A DNA stretch of 64,000 nucleotides from contig OZ059895.1 of assembly GCA_964057225.1 (NCBI GenBank), positions 2,604,001 to 2,668,000 on the forward strand. The letters are read 5' to 3'. A program made the translations under genes and the position numbers. Source of the DNA: Auanema rhodensis. Its lineage: Eukaryota; Nematoda; Chromadorea; Rhabditida; Rhabditidae. The notes under the pieces are model-generated. The model was not told where the DNA came from. It did no database searches and was given only the letters and a program-made list of their open reading frames with translations. Below, piece after piece: positions 10,179 through 23,008 of this stretch; the stretch's first letter is position 1, and each line of letters starts with the position of its first letter.

Positions 10179-11933
10179 TTTCACCCTGAAGAATCAATTT
10201 TTTCGTTGAATAACATTGTCCATCGTCTTCGCCTTGAAAAAAGGAATCTAAAAACATTTACTTTTTGCTAAATTATTTTGAAATTTTTCGAAAAAATTTT
10301 TGTCAAAATGTTTTTGGAAGCAATGTTGAGTGTACATGGAAACTCAACATACACTTATGCATCATTTTTCGAACAATCATAACTAATTTTTGTATTAAGC
10401 GTTTCTCAATGTAGTATAGTGCATTCGATGCGGATGTTTAAGCTGCGTCGATTTGTGTTATCAGATTTGCGCTAGCTTAAAAATGCACCGAGATATCAAC
10501 TGATATAAGTTCACACTTATATCCTCGATTTTCACCCTGAAGAATCAATTTTTTCGTTGAATAACATTGTCCATCGTCTTCGCCTTGAAAAAAGGAATCT
10601 AAAAACATCTACTTTTTGCTAAATTATTTTGAAATTTTTCGAAAAAATTTTTGTCAAAATGTTTTTGGAAGCAATGTTGAGTGTACATGGAAACTCAACA
10701 TACACTTATGCATCATTTTTCAAACAATCATAACTAATTTTTGTATTAAGCGTTTCTCAATGTAGTATAGTGCATTCGATGCGGATTTTTAAGCTGGGTC
10801 GATCTGTGTTATCAGATTTGCGCTAGCTTAAAAATGCACCGAGATATCAACTGATATAAGTTCACACTTATATCCTCGATTTTCACCCTGAAGAATTAAT
10901 TTTTTCGTTGAATAACATTGTCCATCGTTTTCGCCTTGAAAAAAGGAATCTAAAAACATCTACTTTTTGCTAAATTATTTTGAAATTTTTCGAAAAAATT
11001 TTTGTCAAAATGTTTTTGGAAGCAATGTTGAGTGCACATGGAAACTCAACATACACTTATGCATCATTTTTCAAACAATCATAACTAATTTTTGTATTAA
11101 GCATTTCTCAATGTAGTATAGTGCATTCGATGCGGATTTTTAAGCTGGGTCGATCTGTGTTATCAGATTTGCGCTAGCTTAAAAATGCACCGAGATATCA
11201 ACTGATATAAGTTCACACTTATATCCTCGATTTTCACCCTGAAGAATCAATTTTTTCGTTGAATAACATTGTCCATCGTCTTCGCCTTGAAAAAAGGAAT
11301 CTAACAACATCTACTTTTTGCTAAATTATTTTGAAATTTTTCGAAAAAATTTTTGTCAAAATGTTTTTGGAAGCAATGTTGAGTGTACATGGAAACTCAA
11401 CATACACTTATGCATCATTTTTCGAACAATCATAACTAATTTTTGTATTAAGCGTTTCTCAATGTAGTATAGTGCATCCGATGCGGATTTTTAAGCTGCG
11501 TCGATCTGTGTTATCAGATTTGCGCTAGCTTAAAAATGCACCGAGATATCAACTGATATAAGTTCACACTTATATCCTCGATTTTCACCCTGAAGAATTA
11601 ATTTTTTCGTTGAATAACATTGTCCATCGTCTTCGCCTTGAAAAAAGGAATCTAAAAACATCTACTTTTTGCTAAATTATTTTGAAATTTTTCGAAAAAA
11701 TTTTTGTCAAAATGTTTTTGGAAGCAATGTTGAGTGTACATGGAAACTCAACATACACTTATGCATCATTTTTCAAACAATCATAACTAATTTTTGTATT
11801 AAGCGTTTTTCAATGTAGTATAGTGCATTCGATGCGGATTTTTAAGCTGGGTCGATCTGTGTTATCAGATTTGCGCTAGCTTAAAAATGCACCGAGATAT
11901 CAACTGATATAAGTTCACACTTATATCCTCGAT
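10179..11933 (+). repeat. Five-monomer E block, copy 2
   Basis: Repeats the five E monomers in order: catttac and gatgtttaag (10179), cgttttcgcc with gtgcacatgg (10881), gcatccgatg (11232). All marks are displaced by exactly 4212 bp from copy 1. A private change at about 11305 (aacaac for aaaaac) is seen only here. Confidence 0.85.
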
Positions 11934-14900
11934 TTTCACCCTGAAGAATTAATTTTTTCGTTGAATAACATTGTCCATCGTTTTCGCCTTGAAAAAAGGA
12001 ATCTAAAAACATCTACTTTTTGCTAAATTATTTTGAAATTTTTCGAAAAAATTTTTGTCAAAATGTTTTTGGAAGCAATGTTGAGTGTACATGGAAACTC
12101 AACATACACTTATGCATCATTTTTCAAACAATCATAACTTATTTTTGTATTAAGCATTTCTCAATGTAGTATAGTGCATTCGATGCGGATTTTTAAGCTG
12201 GGTCGATCTGTGTTATCAGATTTGCGCTAGCTTAAAAATGCACCGAGATATCAACTGATATAAGTTCACACTTATATCCTCGATTTTCACCCTGAAGAAT
12301 CAATTTTTTCGTTGAATAACATTGTCCATCGTCTTCGCCTTGAAAAAAGGAATCTAAAAACATCTACTTTTTGCTAAATTATTCTGAAATTTTTCGAAAA
12401 AATTTTTGTCAAAATGTTTTTGGAAGCAATGTTGAGTGTACATGGAAACTCAACATACACTTATGCATCATTTTTCAAACAATCATAACTTATTTTTGTA
12501 TTAAGCATTTTTCAATGTAGTATAGTGCATTCGATGCGGATTTTTAAGCTGGGTCGATCTGTGTTATCAGATTTGCGCTAGCTTAAAAATGCACCGAGAT
12601 ATCAACTGATATAAGTTCACACTTATATCCTCGATTTTCACCCTGAAGAATCAATTTTTTCGTTGAATAACATTGTCCATCGTCTTCGCCTTGAAAAAAG
12701 GAATCTAAAAACATCTACTTTTTGCTAAATTATTTTGAAATTTTTCGAAAAAATTTTTGTCAAATGTTTTTGGAAGCAATGTTGAGTGTACATGGAAACT
12801 CAACATACACTTATGCATCATTTTTCGAACAATCATAACTAATTTTTGTATTAAGCGTTGCTCAATGTAGTATAGTGCATTCGATGCGGATTTTTAAGCT
12901 GGGTCGATCTGTGTTATCAGATTTGCGCTAGCTTAAAAATGCACCGAGATATCAACTGATATAAGTTCACACTTATATCCTCGATTTTCACCCTGAAGAA
13001 TCAATTTTTTCGTTGAATAACATTGTCCATCGTCTTCGCCTTGAAAAAAGGAATCTAAAAACATCTACTTTTTGCTAAATTATTCTGAAATTTTTCGAAA
13101 AAATTTTTGTCAAAATGTTTTTGGAAGCAATGTTGAGTGTACATGGAAACTCAACATACACTTATGCATCATTTTTCAAACAATCATAACTTATTTTTGT
13201 ATTAAGCATTTCTCAATGTAGTATAGTGCATTCGATGCGGATTTTTAAGCTGGGTCGATCTGTGTTATCAGATTTGCGCTAGCTTAAAAATGCACCGAGA
13301 TATCAACTGATATAAGTTCACACTTATATCCTCGATTTTCACCCTGAAGAATCAATTTTTTAGTTGAATAACATTGTCCATCGTCTTCGCCTTGAAAAAA
13401 GGAATCTAAAAACATCTACTTTTTGCTAAATTATTCTGAAATTTTTCGAAAAAATTTTTGTCAAAATGTTTTTGGAAGCAATGTTGAGTGTACATGGAAA
13501 CTCAACATACACTTATGCATCATTTTTCGAACAATCATAACTAATTTTTGTATTAAGCGTTTCTCAATGTAGTATAGTGCATTCGATGCGGATGTTTAAG
13601 CTGCGTCGATTTGTGTTATCAGATTTGCGCTAGCTTAAAAATGCACCGAGATATCAACTGATATAAGTTCACACTTATATCCTCGATTTTCACCCTGAAG
13701 AATCAATTTTTTCGTTGAATAACATTGTCCATCGTCTTCGCCTTGAAAAAAGGAATCTAAAAACATCTACTTTTTGCTAAATTATTTTGAAATTTTTCGA
13801 AAAAATTTTTGTCAAATGTTTTTGGAAGCAATGTTGAGTGTACATGGAAACTCAACATACACTTATGCATCATTTTTCGAACAATCATAACTAATTTTTG
13901 TATTAAGCGTTGCTCAATGTAGTATAGTGCATTCGATGCGGATTTTTAAGCTGGGTCGATCTGTGTTATCAGATTTGCGCTAGCTTAAAAATGCACCGAG
14001 ATATCAACTGATATAAGTTCACACTTATATCCTCGATTTTCACCCTGAAGAATTAATTTTTTCGTTGAATAACATTGTCCATCGTTTTCGCCTTGAAAAA
14101 AGGAATCTAAAAACATCTACTTTTTGCTAAATTATTTTGAAATTTTTCGAAAAAATTTTTGTCAAAATGTTTTTGGAAGCAATGTTGAGTGTACATGGAA
14201 ACTCAACATACACTTATGCATCATTTTTCAAACAATCATAACTAATTTTTGTATTAAGCATTTCTCAATGTAGTATAGTGCATTCGATGCGGATTTTTAA
14301 GCTGCGTCGATCTGTGTTATCAGATTTGCGCTAGCTTAAAAATGCACCGAGATATCAACTGATATAAGTTCACACTTATATCCTCGATTTTCACCATGAA
14401 GAATTAATTTTTTCGTTGAATAACATTGTCCATCGTCTTTGCCTTGAAAAATGGAATCTAAAAACATCTACTTTTTGCTAAATTATTTTGAAATTTTTCG
14501 AAAAAATTTTTGTCAAAATGTTTTTGGAAGCAATGTTGAGTGTACATGGAAACTCAACATACACTTATGCATCATTTTTCGAACAATCATAACTAATTTT
14601 TGTATTAAGCGTTTCTCAATGTAGTATAGTGCATTCGATGCGGATTTTTAAGCTGGGTCGATCTGTGTTATCAGATTTGCGCTAGCTTAAAAATGCACCG
14701 AGATATCAACTGATATAAGTTCACACTTATATCCTCGATTTTCACCCTGAAGAATCAATTTTTTCGTTGAATAACATTGTCCATCGTCTTCGCCTTGAAA
14801 AAAGGAATCTAAAAACATCTACTTTTTGCTAAATTATTTTGGAATTTTTCGAAAAAATTTTTGTCAAAATGTTTTTGGAAGCAATGTTGAGTGTACATGG

Positions 14901-15090
14901 AAACTCAACATACACTTATGCATCATTTTTCAAACAATCATAACTAATTTTTGTATTAAGCGTTTCTCAATGTAGTATAGTGCATTCGATGCGGATTTTT
15001 AAGCTGGGTCGATCTGTGTTATCAGATTTGCGCTAGCTTAAAAATGCACCGAGATATCAACTGATATAAGTTCACACTTATATCCTCGAT
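11934..15090 (+). repeat. Class-II-like monomers with shared one-base deletions
   Basis: Nine monomers, most with acttatgc, aaacaatc or gaacaatc, and mostly gggtcgatctg. Several carry attctgaaat and cttatttttg. The monomers at 12636 and 13688 are 350 bp because both lack one A in gtcaaaatg (near 12762 and 13814) and share gttgctc. The common rare indel shows descent by a three-monomer duplication. The monomer at 14389 has ccatgaag and aaatgg, a pair of marks that returns at 19499, 30636, 36858 and 42728. Confidence 0.75.
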
Positions 15091-15637
15091 TTTCACCCTG
15101 AAGAATTAATTTTTTCGTTGAATAACATTGTCCATCGTTTTCGCCTTGAAAAAAGGAATCTAAAAACATCTACTTTTTGCTAAATTATTTTGAAATTTTT
15201 CGAAAAAATTTTTGTCAAAATGTTTTTGGAAGCAATGTTGAGTGTACATGGAAACTCAACATACACTTATGCATCATTTTTCAAACAATCATAACTAATT
15301 TTTGTATTATGCATTTCTCAATGTAGTATAGTGCATTCGATGCGGATTTTTAAGCTGCGTCGATCTATAAGTTTGCTAAATTATTTTGAAATTTTTCGAA
15401 AAAATTTTTGTCAAAATGTTTTTGGAAGCAATGTTGTGTGTACATGGAAACTCAACATACACTTATGCATCATTTTTCGAACAATCATAACTAATTTTTG
15501 TATTAAGCGTTTCTTAATGTAGTATAGTGCATTCGATGCGGATTTTTAAGCTGGGTCGATCTGTGTTATCAGATTTGCGCTAGCTTAAAAATGCACCGAG
15601 ATATCAACTGATATAAGTTCACACTTATATCCTCGAT
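15091..15637 (+). repeat. Fused monomer pair carrying a 155-bp net deletion
   Basis: Two monomer equivalents occupy 547 bp instead of 702. After cgatct (15361-15366; offset 275), the sequence continues ataagtt and then tgctaaatt (from 15374; offset 88 of the next monomer). The missing part includes the 3' half of inverted repeat 2, the conserved block and the 5' part of the following monomer. The short ataagtt piece matches offsets 327-333, so two linked deletions or a templated junction are possible. This is the only monomer pair in the window with this lesion. Confidence 0.9.
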
Positions 15638-16690
15638 TTTCACCCTGAAGAATTAATTTTTTCGTTGAATAACATTGTCCATCGTCTTCGCCTTGAAAAA
15701 AAGAATCTAAAAACATCTACTTTTTGCTAAATTATTTTGAAATTTTTCGAAAAAATTTTTGTCAAAATGTTTTTGGAAGCAATGTTAAGTGTACATGGAA
15801 ACTCAACATACACTTATGCATCATTTTTCAAACAATCATAACTAATTTTTGTATTAAGCGTTTCTCAACGTAGTAGAGTGCATTCGATGCGGATTTTTAA
15901 GCTGCGTCGATCTGTGTAATCAGATTTGCGCTAGCTTAAAAATGCACCGAGATATCAACTGATATAAGTTCACACTTATATCCTCGATTTTCACCCTGAA
16001 GAATTAATTGTTTTGTTGAATAACATTGTCCATCGTCTTTGCCTTGAAAAAAGGAATCTAAAAACATCTACTTTTTGCTAAATTATTTTGAAATTTTTCG
16101 AAAAAATTTTTGTCAAAATGTTTTTGGAAGCAATGTTAAGTGTACATGGAAACTCAACATACACTTATGCATCATTTTTCAAACAATCATAACTAATTTT
16201 TGTATTAAGCGTTTTTCAACGTAGTAGAGTGCATTCGATGCGGATTTTTAAGCTGCGTCGATCTGTGTTATCAGATTTGCGCTAGCTTAAAAATGCACCG
16301 AGATATCAACTGATATAAGTTCACACTTATATCCTCGATTTTCACCCTGAAGAATTAATTTTTTCGTTGAATAACATTGTCCATCGTCTTTGCCTTGAAA
16401 AAAGGAATCTAAAAACATCTACTTTTTGCTAAATTATTCTGAAATTTTTCGAAAAAATTTTTGTCAAAATGTTTTTGGAAGCAATGTTGAGTGTACATGG
16501 AAACTCAACATACACTTATGCATCATTTTTCAAACAATCATAACTAATTTTTGTATTAAGCGTTTCTCAACGTAGTAGAGTGCATTCGATGCGGATTTTT
16601 AAGCTGCGTCGATCTGTGTTATCAGATTTGCGCTAGCTTAAAAATACACCGAGATATCAACTGATATAAGTTCACACTTATATCCTCGAT
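15638..16690 (+). repeat. Outpost of the U subfamily (caacgtagtagag)
   Basis: Three monomers (15638, 15989, 16340) carry C232 and G239, the combination that otherwise defines the expansion at 56-61.7 kb. The first two also have gttaagtg, and the second has attgttttg, as many U monomers do. They are separated from the main U block by some 40 kb of other subfamilies. Confidence 0.8.
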
Positions 16691-18796
16691 TTTCACCCTG
16701 AAGAATTAATTGTTTCGTTGAATAACATTGTCCATTGTCTTCGCCTTGAAAAAAGGAATCTGAAAACATCTACTTTTTGCTAAATTATTTTGAAATTTTT
16801 CGAAAAAATTTTTGTCAAAATGTTTTTGGAAGCAATGTTGAGTGTACATGGAAACTCAACATACACTTATGCATCATTTTTCAAACAATCATAACTAATT
16901 TTTGTATTAAGCGTTTCTCAATGTATTAAAGTGCATTCGATGCGGAATTTTAAGCTGGGTCGATCTGTGTTATCAGATTTGCGCTAGCTTAAAAATGCAC
17001 CGAGATATCAACTGATATAAGTTCACACTTATATCCTCGATTTTCACCCTGAAGAATTAATTTTTTCGTTGAATAACATTGTCCACCGTCTTCGCCTTGA
17101 AAAAAGGAATCTAAAAACATCTACTTTTTGCTAAATTATTTTGAAATTTTTCGAAAAAATTTTTGTCAAAATGTTTTTGGAAGCAATGTTGAGTGTACAT
17201 GGAAACTCAACATACACTAATGCATCATTTTTCAAACGATCATAACTAATTTTTGTATTAAGCGTTTCTCAATGTAGTATAGTGCATTCGATGCGGATTT
17301 TTAAGCTGCGTCGATTTGTGTTATCAGATTTGCGCTAGCTTAAAAATGCACCGAGATATCAACTGATATAAGTTCACACTTATATCCTCGATTTTCACCC
17401 TGAAGAATTAATGTTTTCGTTGAATAACATTGTCCATCGTCTTTGCCTTGAAAAAAGAAATCTAAAAACATCTACTTTTTGCTAAATTATTTTGAAATTT
17501 TTCGAAAAAATTTTTGTCAAAATGTTTTTGGAAGCAATGTTGAGTGTACATGGAAACTCAACATACACTTATGCATCATTTTTCGAACAATCATAACTAA
17601 TTTTTGTATTAAGCGTTTCTCAATGTAGTATAGTGCATTCAATGCGGATTTTTAAGCTGGGTCGATCTGTGTTATCAGATTTGCGCTAGCTTAAAAATGC
17701 ACCGAGATATCAACTGATATAAGTTCACACTTATATCCTCGATTTTCACCCTGAAGAATTAATTGTTTCGTTGAATAACATTGTCCATTGTCTTCGCCTT
17801 GAAAAAAGGAATCTGAAAACATCTACTTTTTGCTAAATTATTTTGAAATTTTTCGAAAAAATTTTTGTCAAAATGTTTTTGGAAGCAATGTTGAGTGTAC
17901 ATGGAAACTCAACATACACTTATGCATCATTTTTCAAACAATCATAACTAATTTTTGTATTAAGCGTTTCTCAATGTATTAAAGTGCATTCGATGCGGAA
18001 TTTTAAGCTGGGTCGATCTGTGTTATCAGATTTGCGCTAGCTTAAAAATGCACCGAGATATCAACTGATATAAGTTCACACTTATATCCTCGATTTTCAC
18101 CCTGAAGAATTAATTTTTTCGTTGAATAACGTTGTCCACCGTCTTCGCCTTGAAAAAAGGAATCTAAAAACATCTACTTTTTGCTAAATTATTTTGAAAT
18201 TTTTCGAAAAAATTTTTGTCAAAATGTTTTTGGAAGCAATGTTGAGTGTACATGGAAACTCAACATACACTAATGCATCATTTTTCAAACGATCATAACT
18301 AATTTTTGTATTAAGCGTTTCTCAATGTAGTATAGTGCATTCGATGCGGATTTTTAAGCTGCGTCGATTTGTGTTATCAGATTTGCGCTAGCTTAAAAAT
18401 GCACCGAGATATCAACTGATATAAGTTCACACTTATATCCTCGATTTTCACCCTGAAGAATTAATTTTTTCGTTGAATAACATTGTCCATCGTCTTTGCC
18501 TTGAAAAAAGAAATCTAAAAACATCTACTTTTTGCTAAATTATTTTGAAATTTTTCGAAAAAATTTTTGTCAAAATGTTTTTGGAAGCAATGTTGAGTGT
18601 ACATGGAAACTCAACATACACTTATGCATCATTTTTCGAACAATCATAACTAATTTTTGTATTAAGCGTTTCTCAATGTAGTATAGTGCATTCAATGCGG
18701 ATTTTTAAGCTGGGTCGATCTGTGTTATCAGATTTGCGCTAGCTTAAAAATGCACCGAGATATCAACTGATATAAGTTCACACTTATATCCTCGAT
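16691..18796 (+). repeat. Trimer higher-order repeat, two copies (16691-17743 and 17744-18796)
   Basis: Private marks recur at 1053 bp: ccattgtc with atgtattaaag and gcggaatttt (monomers 16691 and 17744), ccaccgtc (17042 and 18095), and aaagaaatc with gcattcaatg (17393 and 18446). Only small differences were seen, for example aatgttttcg at 17403 against aattttttcg in the second copy, and acgttg for acattg near 18129. Confidence 0.9.
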
Positions 18797-20551
18797 TTTC
18801 ACCCTGAAGAATTAATTTTTTCGTTGAATAACATTGTCCATCGTCTTCGCCTTGAAAAAAACAATCTAAAAACATCTACTTTTTGCTAAATTATTTTGAA
18901 ATTTTTCGAAAAAATTTTTGTCAAAATGTTTTTGGAAGCAATGTTGAGTGTACATGGAAACTCAACATACACTAATGCATCATTTTTCAAACGATCATAA
19001 CTAATTTTTGTATTAAGCGTTTCTCAATGTAGTATAGTGCATTCGATGCGGATTTTTAAGCTGCGTCGATTTGTGTTATCAGATTTGCGCTAGCTTAAAA
19101 ATGCACCGAGATATCAACTGATATAAGTTCACACTTATATCCTCGATTTTCACCCTGAAGAATTAATTTTTTCGTTGAATAACATTGTCCATCGTCTTCG
19201 CCTTGAAAAAAGGAATCTAAAAACATCTACTTTTTGCTAAATTATTTTGAAATTTTTCGAAAAAATTTTTGTCAAAATGTTTTTGGAAGCAATGTTGAGT
19301 GTACATGGAAACTCAACATACACTAATGCATCATTTTTCAAACGATCATAACTAATTTTTGTATTGAGTGTTTCTCAATGTAGTATAGTGCATTCGATGC
19401 GGATTTTTAAGCTGGGTCGATCTGTGTTATCAGATTTGCGCTAGCTTAAAAATGCACCGAGATATCAACTGATATAAGTTCACACTTATATCCTCGATTT
19501 TCACCATGAAGAATTAATTTTTTCGTTGAATAACATTGTCCATCGTCTTTGCCTTGAAAAATGGAATCTAAAAACATCTACTTTTTGCTAAATTATTTTG
19601 AAATTTTTCGAAAAAATTTTTGTCAAAATGTTTTTGGAAGCAATGTTGAGTGTACATGGAAACTCAACATACACTTATGCATCATTTTTCGAACAATCAT
19701 AACTAATTTTTGTATTAAGCGTTTCTCAATGTAGTATAGTGCATTCAATGCGGATTTTTAAGCTGGGTCGATCTGTGTTATCAGATTTGCGCTAGCTTAA
19801 AAATGCACCGAGATATCAACTGATATAAGTTCACACTTATATCCTCGATTTTCACCCTGAAGAATTAATTTTTTCGTTGAATAACATTGTCCATCGTCTT
19901 CGCCTTGAAAAAAAGAATCTAAAAACATCTACTTTTTGCTAAATTATTTTGAAATTTTTCGAAAAAATTTTTGTCAAAATGTTTTTGGAAGCAATGTTGA
20001 GTGTACATGGAAACTCAACATACACTAATGCATCATTTTTCAAACGATCATAACTAATTTTTGTATTAAGCGTTTCTCAATGTAGTATAGTGCATTCGAT
20101 GCGGATTTTTAAGCTGCGTCGATTTGTGTTATCAGATTTGCGCTAGCTTAAAAATGCACCGAGATATCAACTGATATAAGTTCACACTTATATCCTCGAT
20201 TTTCACCCTGAAGAATTAATTTTTTCGTTGAATAACATTGTCCATCGTCTTTGCCTTGAAAAAAGAAATCTAAAAACATCTACTTTTTGCTAAATTATTT
20301 TGAAATTTTTCGAAAAAATTTTTGTCAAAATGTTTTTGGAAGCAATGTTGAGTGTACATGGAAACTCAACATACACTAATGCATCATTTTTCAAACGATC
20401 ATAACTAATTTTTGTATTGAGTGTTTCTCAATGTAGTATAGTGCATTCGATGCGGATTTTTAAGCTGGGTCGATCTGTGTTATCAGATTTGCGCTAGCTT
20501 AAAAATGCACCGAGATATCAACTGATATAAGTTCACACTTATATCCTCGAT
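18797..20551 (+). repeat. Five mixed monomers
   Basis: Monomers 18797 (aaaaaacaatc), 19148 (gtattgagtg with class II 3' part), 19499 (ccatgaag, aaatgg, gcattcaatg), 19850 (D/T type) and 20201 (aaagaaatc joined to a gagtg 3' part). The monomer at 20201 combines 5' marks of 18446 with 3' marks of 19148, which suggests in-register exchange. Confidence 0.65.
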
Positions 20552-23008
20552 TTTCACCCTGAAGAATTAATTTTTTCGTTGAATAACATTGTCCATCGTT
20601 TTCGCCTTGAAAAAAAGAATCTAAAAACATCTACTTTTTGCTAAATTATTCTGAAATTTTTCGAAAAAATTTTTGTCAAAATGTTTTTGGAAGCAATGTT
20701 GAGTGTACATGGAAACTCAACATACACTTATGCATCATTTTTCGAACAATCATAACTAATTTTTGTATTAAGCGTTGCTCAATGTAGTATAGTGCATTCG
20801 ATGCGGATTTTTGAGCTGGGTCGATCTGTGTTATCAGATTTGCGCTAGCTTAAAAATGCACCGAGATATCAACTGATATAAGTTCACACTTATATCCTCG
20901 ATTTTCACCCTGAAGAATTAATTTTTTCGTTGAATAACATTGTCCATCGTCTTCGCCTTGAAAAAAAGAATCTAAAAACATCTACTTTTTGCTAAATTAT
21001 TTTGAAATTTTTCGAAAAAATTTTTGTCAAAATGTTTTTGGAAGCAATGTTGAGTGTACATGGAAACTCAACATACACTAATGCATCATTTTTCAAACGA
21101 TCATAACTAATTTTTGTATTAAGCGTTTCTCAATGTAGTATAGTGCATTCGATGCGGATTTTTAAGCTGCGTCGATTTGTCTTATCAGATTTGCGCTAGC
21201 TTAAAAATGCACCGAGATATCAACTGATATAAGTTCACACTTATATCCTCGATTTTCACCCTGAAGAATTAATTTTTTTGTTGAATAACATTGTCCATCG
21301 TCTTCGCCTTGAAAAAAGGAATCTAAAAACATCTACTTTTTGCTAAATTATTTTGAAATTTTTCGAAACAATTTTTGTCAAAATGTTTTTGGAAGCAATG
21401 TTGAGTGTACATGGAAACTCAACATACACTAATGCATCATTTTTCAAACGATCATAACTAATTTTTGTATCAAGCGTTACTCAATGTAGTATAGTGCATT
21501 CGATGCGGATTTTTAAGCTGCGTCGATTTGTGTTATCAGATTTGCGCTAGCTTGAAAATGCACCGAGATATCAACTGATATAAGTTCACACTTATATCCT
21601 CGATTTTCACCCTGAAGAATTAATTTTTTCGTTAAATAACATTGTCCATCGTCTTCGCCTTGAAAAAAGGAATCTAAAAACATCTACTTTTTGCTAAATT
21701 ATTTTGAAATTTTTCGAAAAAATTTTTGTCAAAATGTTTTTGGAAGCAATGTTGAGTGTACATGGAAACTCAACGTACACTTATGCATCATTTTTCGAAC
21801 AATCATAACTAATTTTTGTATTAAGCGTTGCTCAATGTAGTATAGTGCATTCGATGCGGATTTTTAAGCTGGGTCGATCTGTGTTATCAGATTTGCGCTA
21901 GCTTAAAAATGCACCGAGATATCATTTGATATAAGTTCACACTTATATCCTCGATTTTCACCCTGAAGAATTAATTTTTTCGTTGAATAACATTGTCCAT
22001 CGTCTTCGCCTTGAAAAAAAGAATCTAAAAACATCTACTTTTTGCTAAATTATTTTGAAATTTTTCGAAAAAATTTTTGTCAAAATGTTTTTGGAAGCAA
22101 TGTTAAGTGTACATGGAAACTCAACATACACTAATGCATCATTTTTCAAACGATCATAACTAATTTTTGTATTAAGCGTTTCTCAATGTAGTATAGTGCA
22201 TTCGATGCGGATTTTTAAGCTGCGTCGATTTGTGTTATCAGATTTGCGCTAGCTTAAAAATGCACCGAGATATCAACTGATATAAGTTCACACTTATATC
22301 CTCGATTTTCACCCTGAAGAATTAATTTTTTCGTTGAATAACATTGTCCATCGTCTTTGCCTTGAAAAAAGGAATCTAAAAACATCTACTTTTTGCTAAA
22401 TTATTTTGAAATTTTTCGAAAAAATTTTTGTCAAAATGTTTTTGGAAGCAATGTTGAGTGTACATGGAAACTCAACATACACTAATGCATCATTTTTCAA
22501 ACGATCATAACTAATTTTTGTATTAAGCGTTTCTCAATGTAGTATAGTGCATTCGATGCGGATTTTTAAGCTGCGTCGATTTGTCTTATCAGATTTGCGC
22601 TAGCTTAAAAATGCACCGAGATATCAACTGATATAAGTTCACACTTATATCCTCGATTTTCACCCTGAAGAATTAATTTTTTTGTTGAATAACATTGTCC
22701 ATCGTCTTCGCCTTGAAAAAAGGAATCTAAAAACATCTACTTTTTGCTAAATTATTTTGAAATTTTTCGAAACAATTTTTGTCAAAATGTTTTTGGAAGC
22801 AATGTTGAGTGTACATGGAAACTCAACATACACTAATGCATCATTTTTCAAACGATCATAACTAATTTTTGTATCAAGCGTTACTCAATGTAGTATAGTG
22901 CATTCGATGCGGATTTTTAAGCTGCGTCGATTTGTGTTATCAGATTTGCGCTAGCTTGAAAATGCACCGAGATATCAACTGATATAAGTTCACACTTATA
23001 TCCTCGAT
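20552..23008 (+). repeat. Seven-monomer higher-order unit, copy 1 (2457 bp)
   Basis: Order: 20552 (cgttttcgcc, attctg, ttgagctggg), 20903 (A-like, C279), B 21254, C 21605 (gttaaataac, atcatttg), D 21956 (gttaagtg), A 22307, B 22658. Every private mark returns 2457 bp downstream (for example ttgagctggg at 20811 and 23268; atcatttg at 21921 and 24378). I saw no base difference between the copies by eye. Confidence 0.9.

Noticed and set aside
15331-15522. 63-aa open reading frame on the + strand
   Set aside because: It starts with GTG inside satellite sequence, exists only because of the local 155-bp deletion, has low-complexity translated-repeat content and no recognisable domain or coding context.
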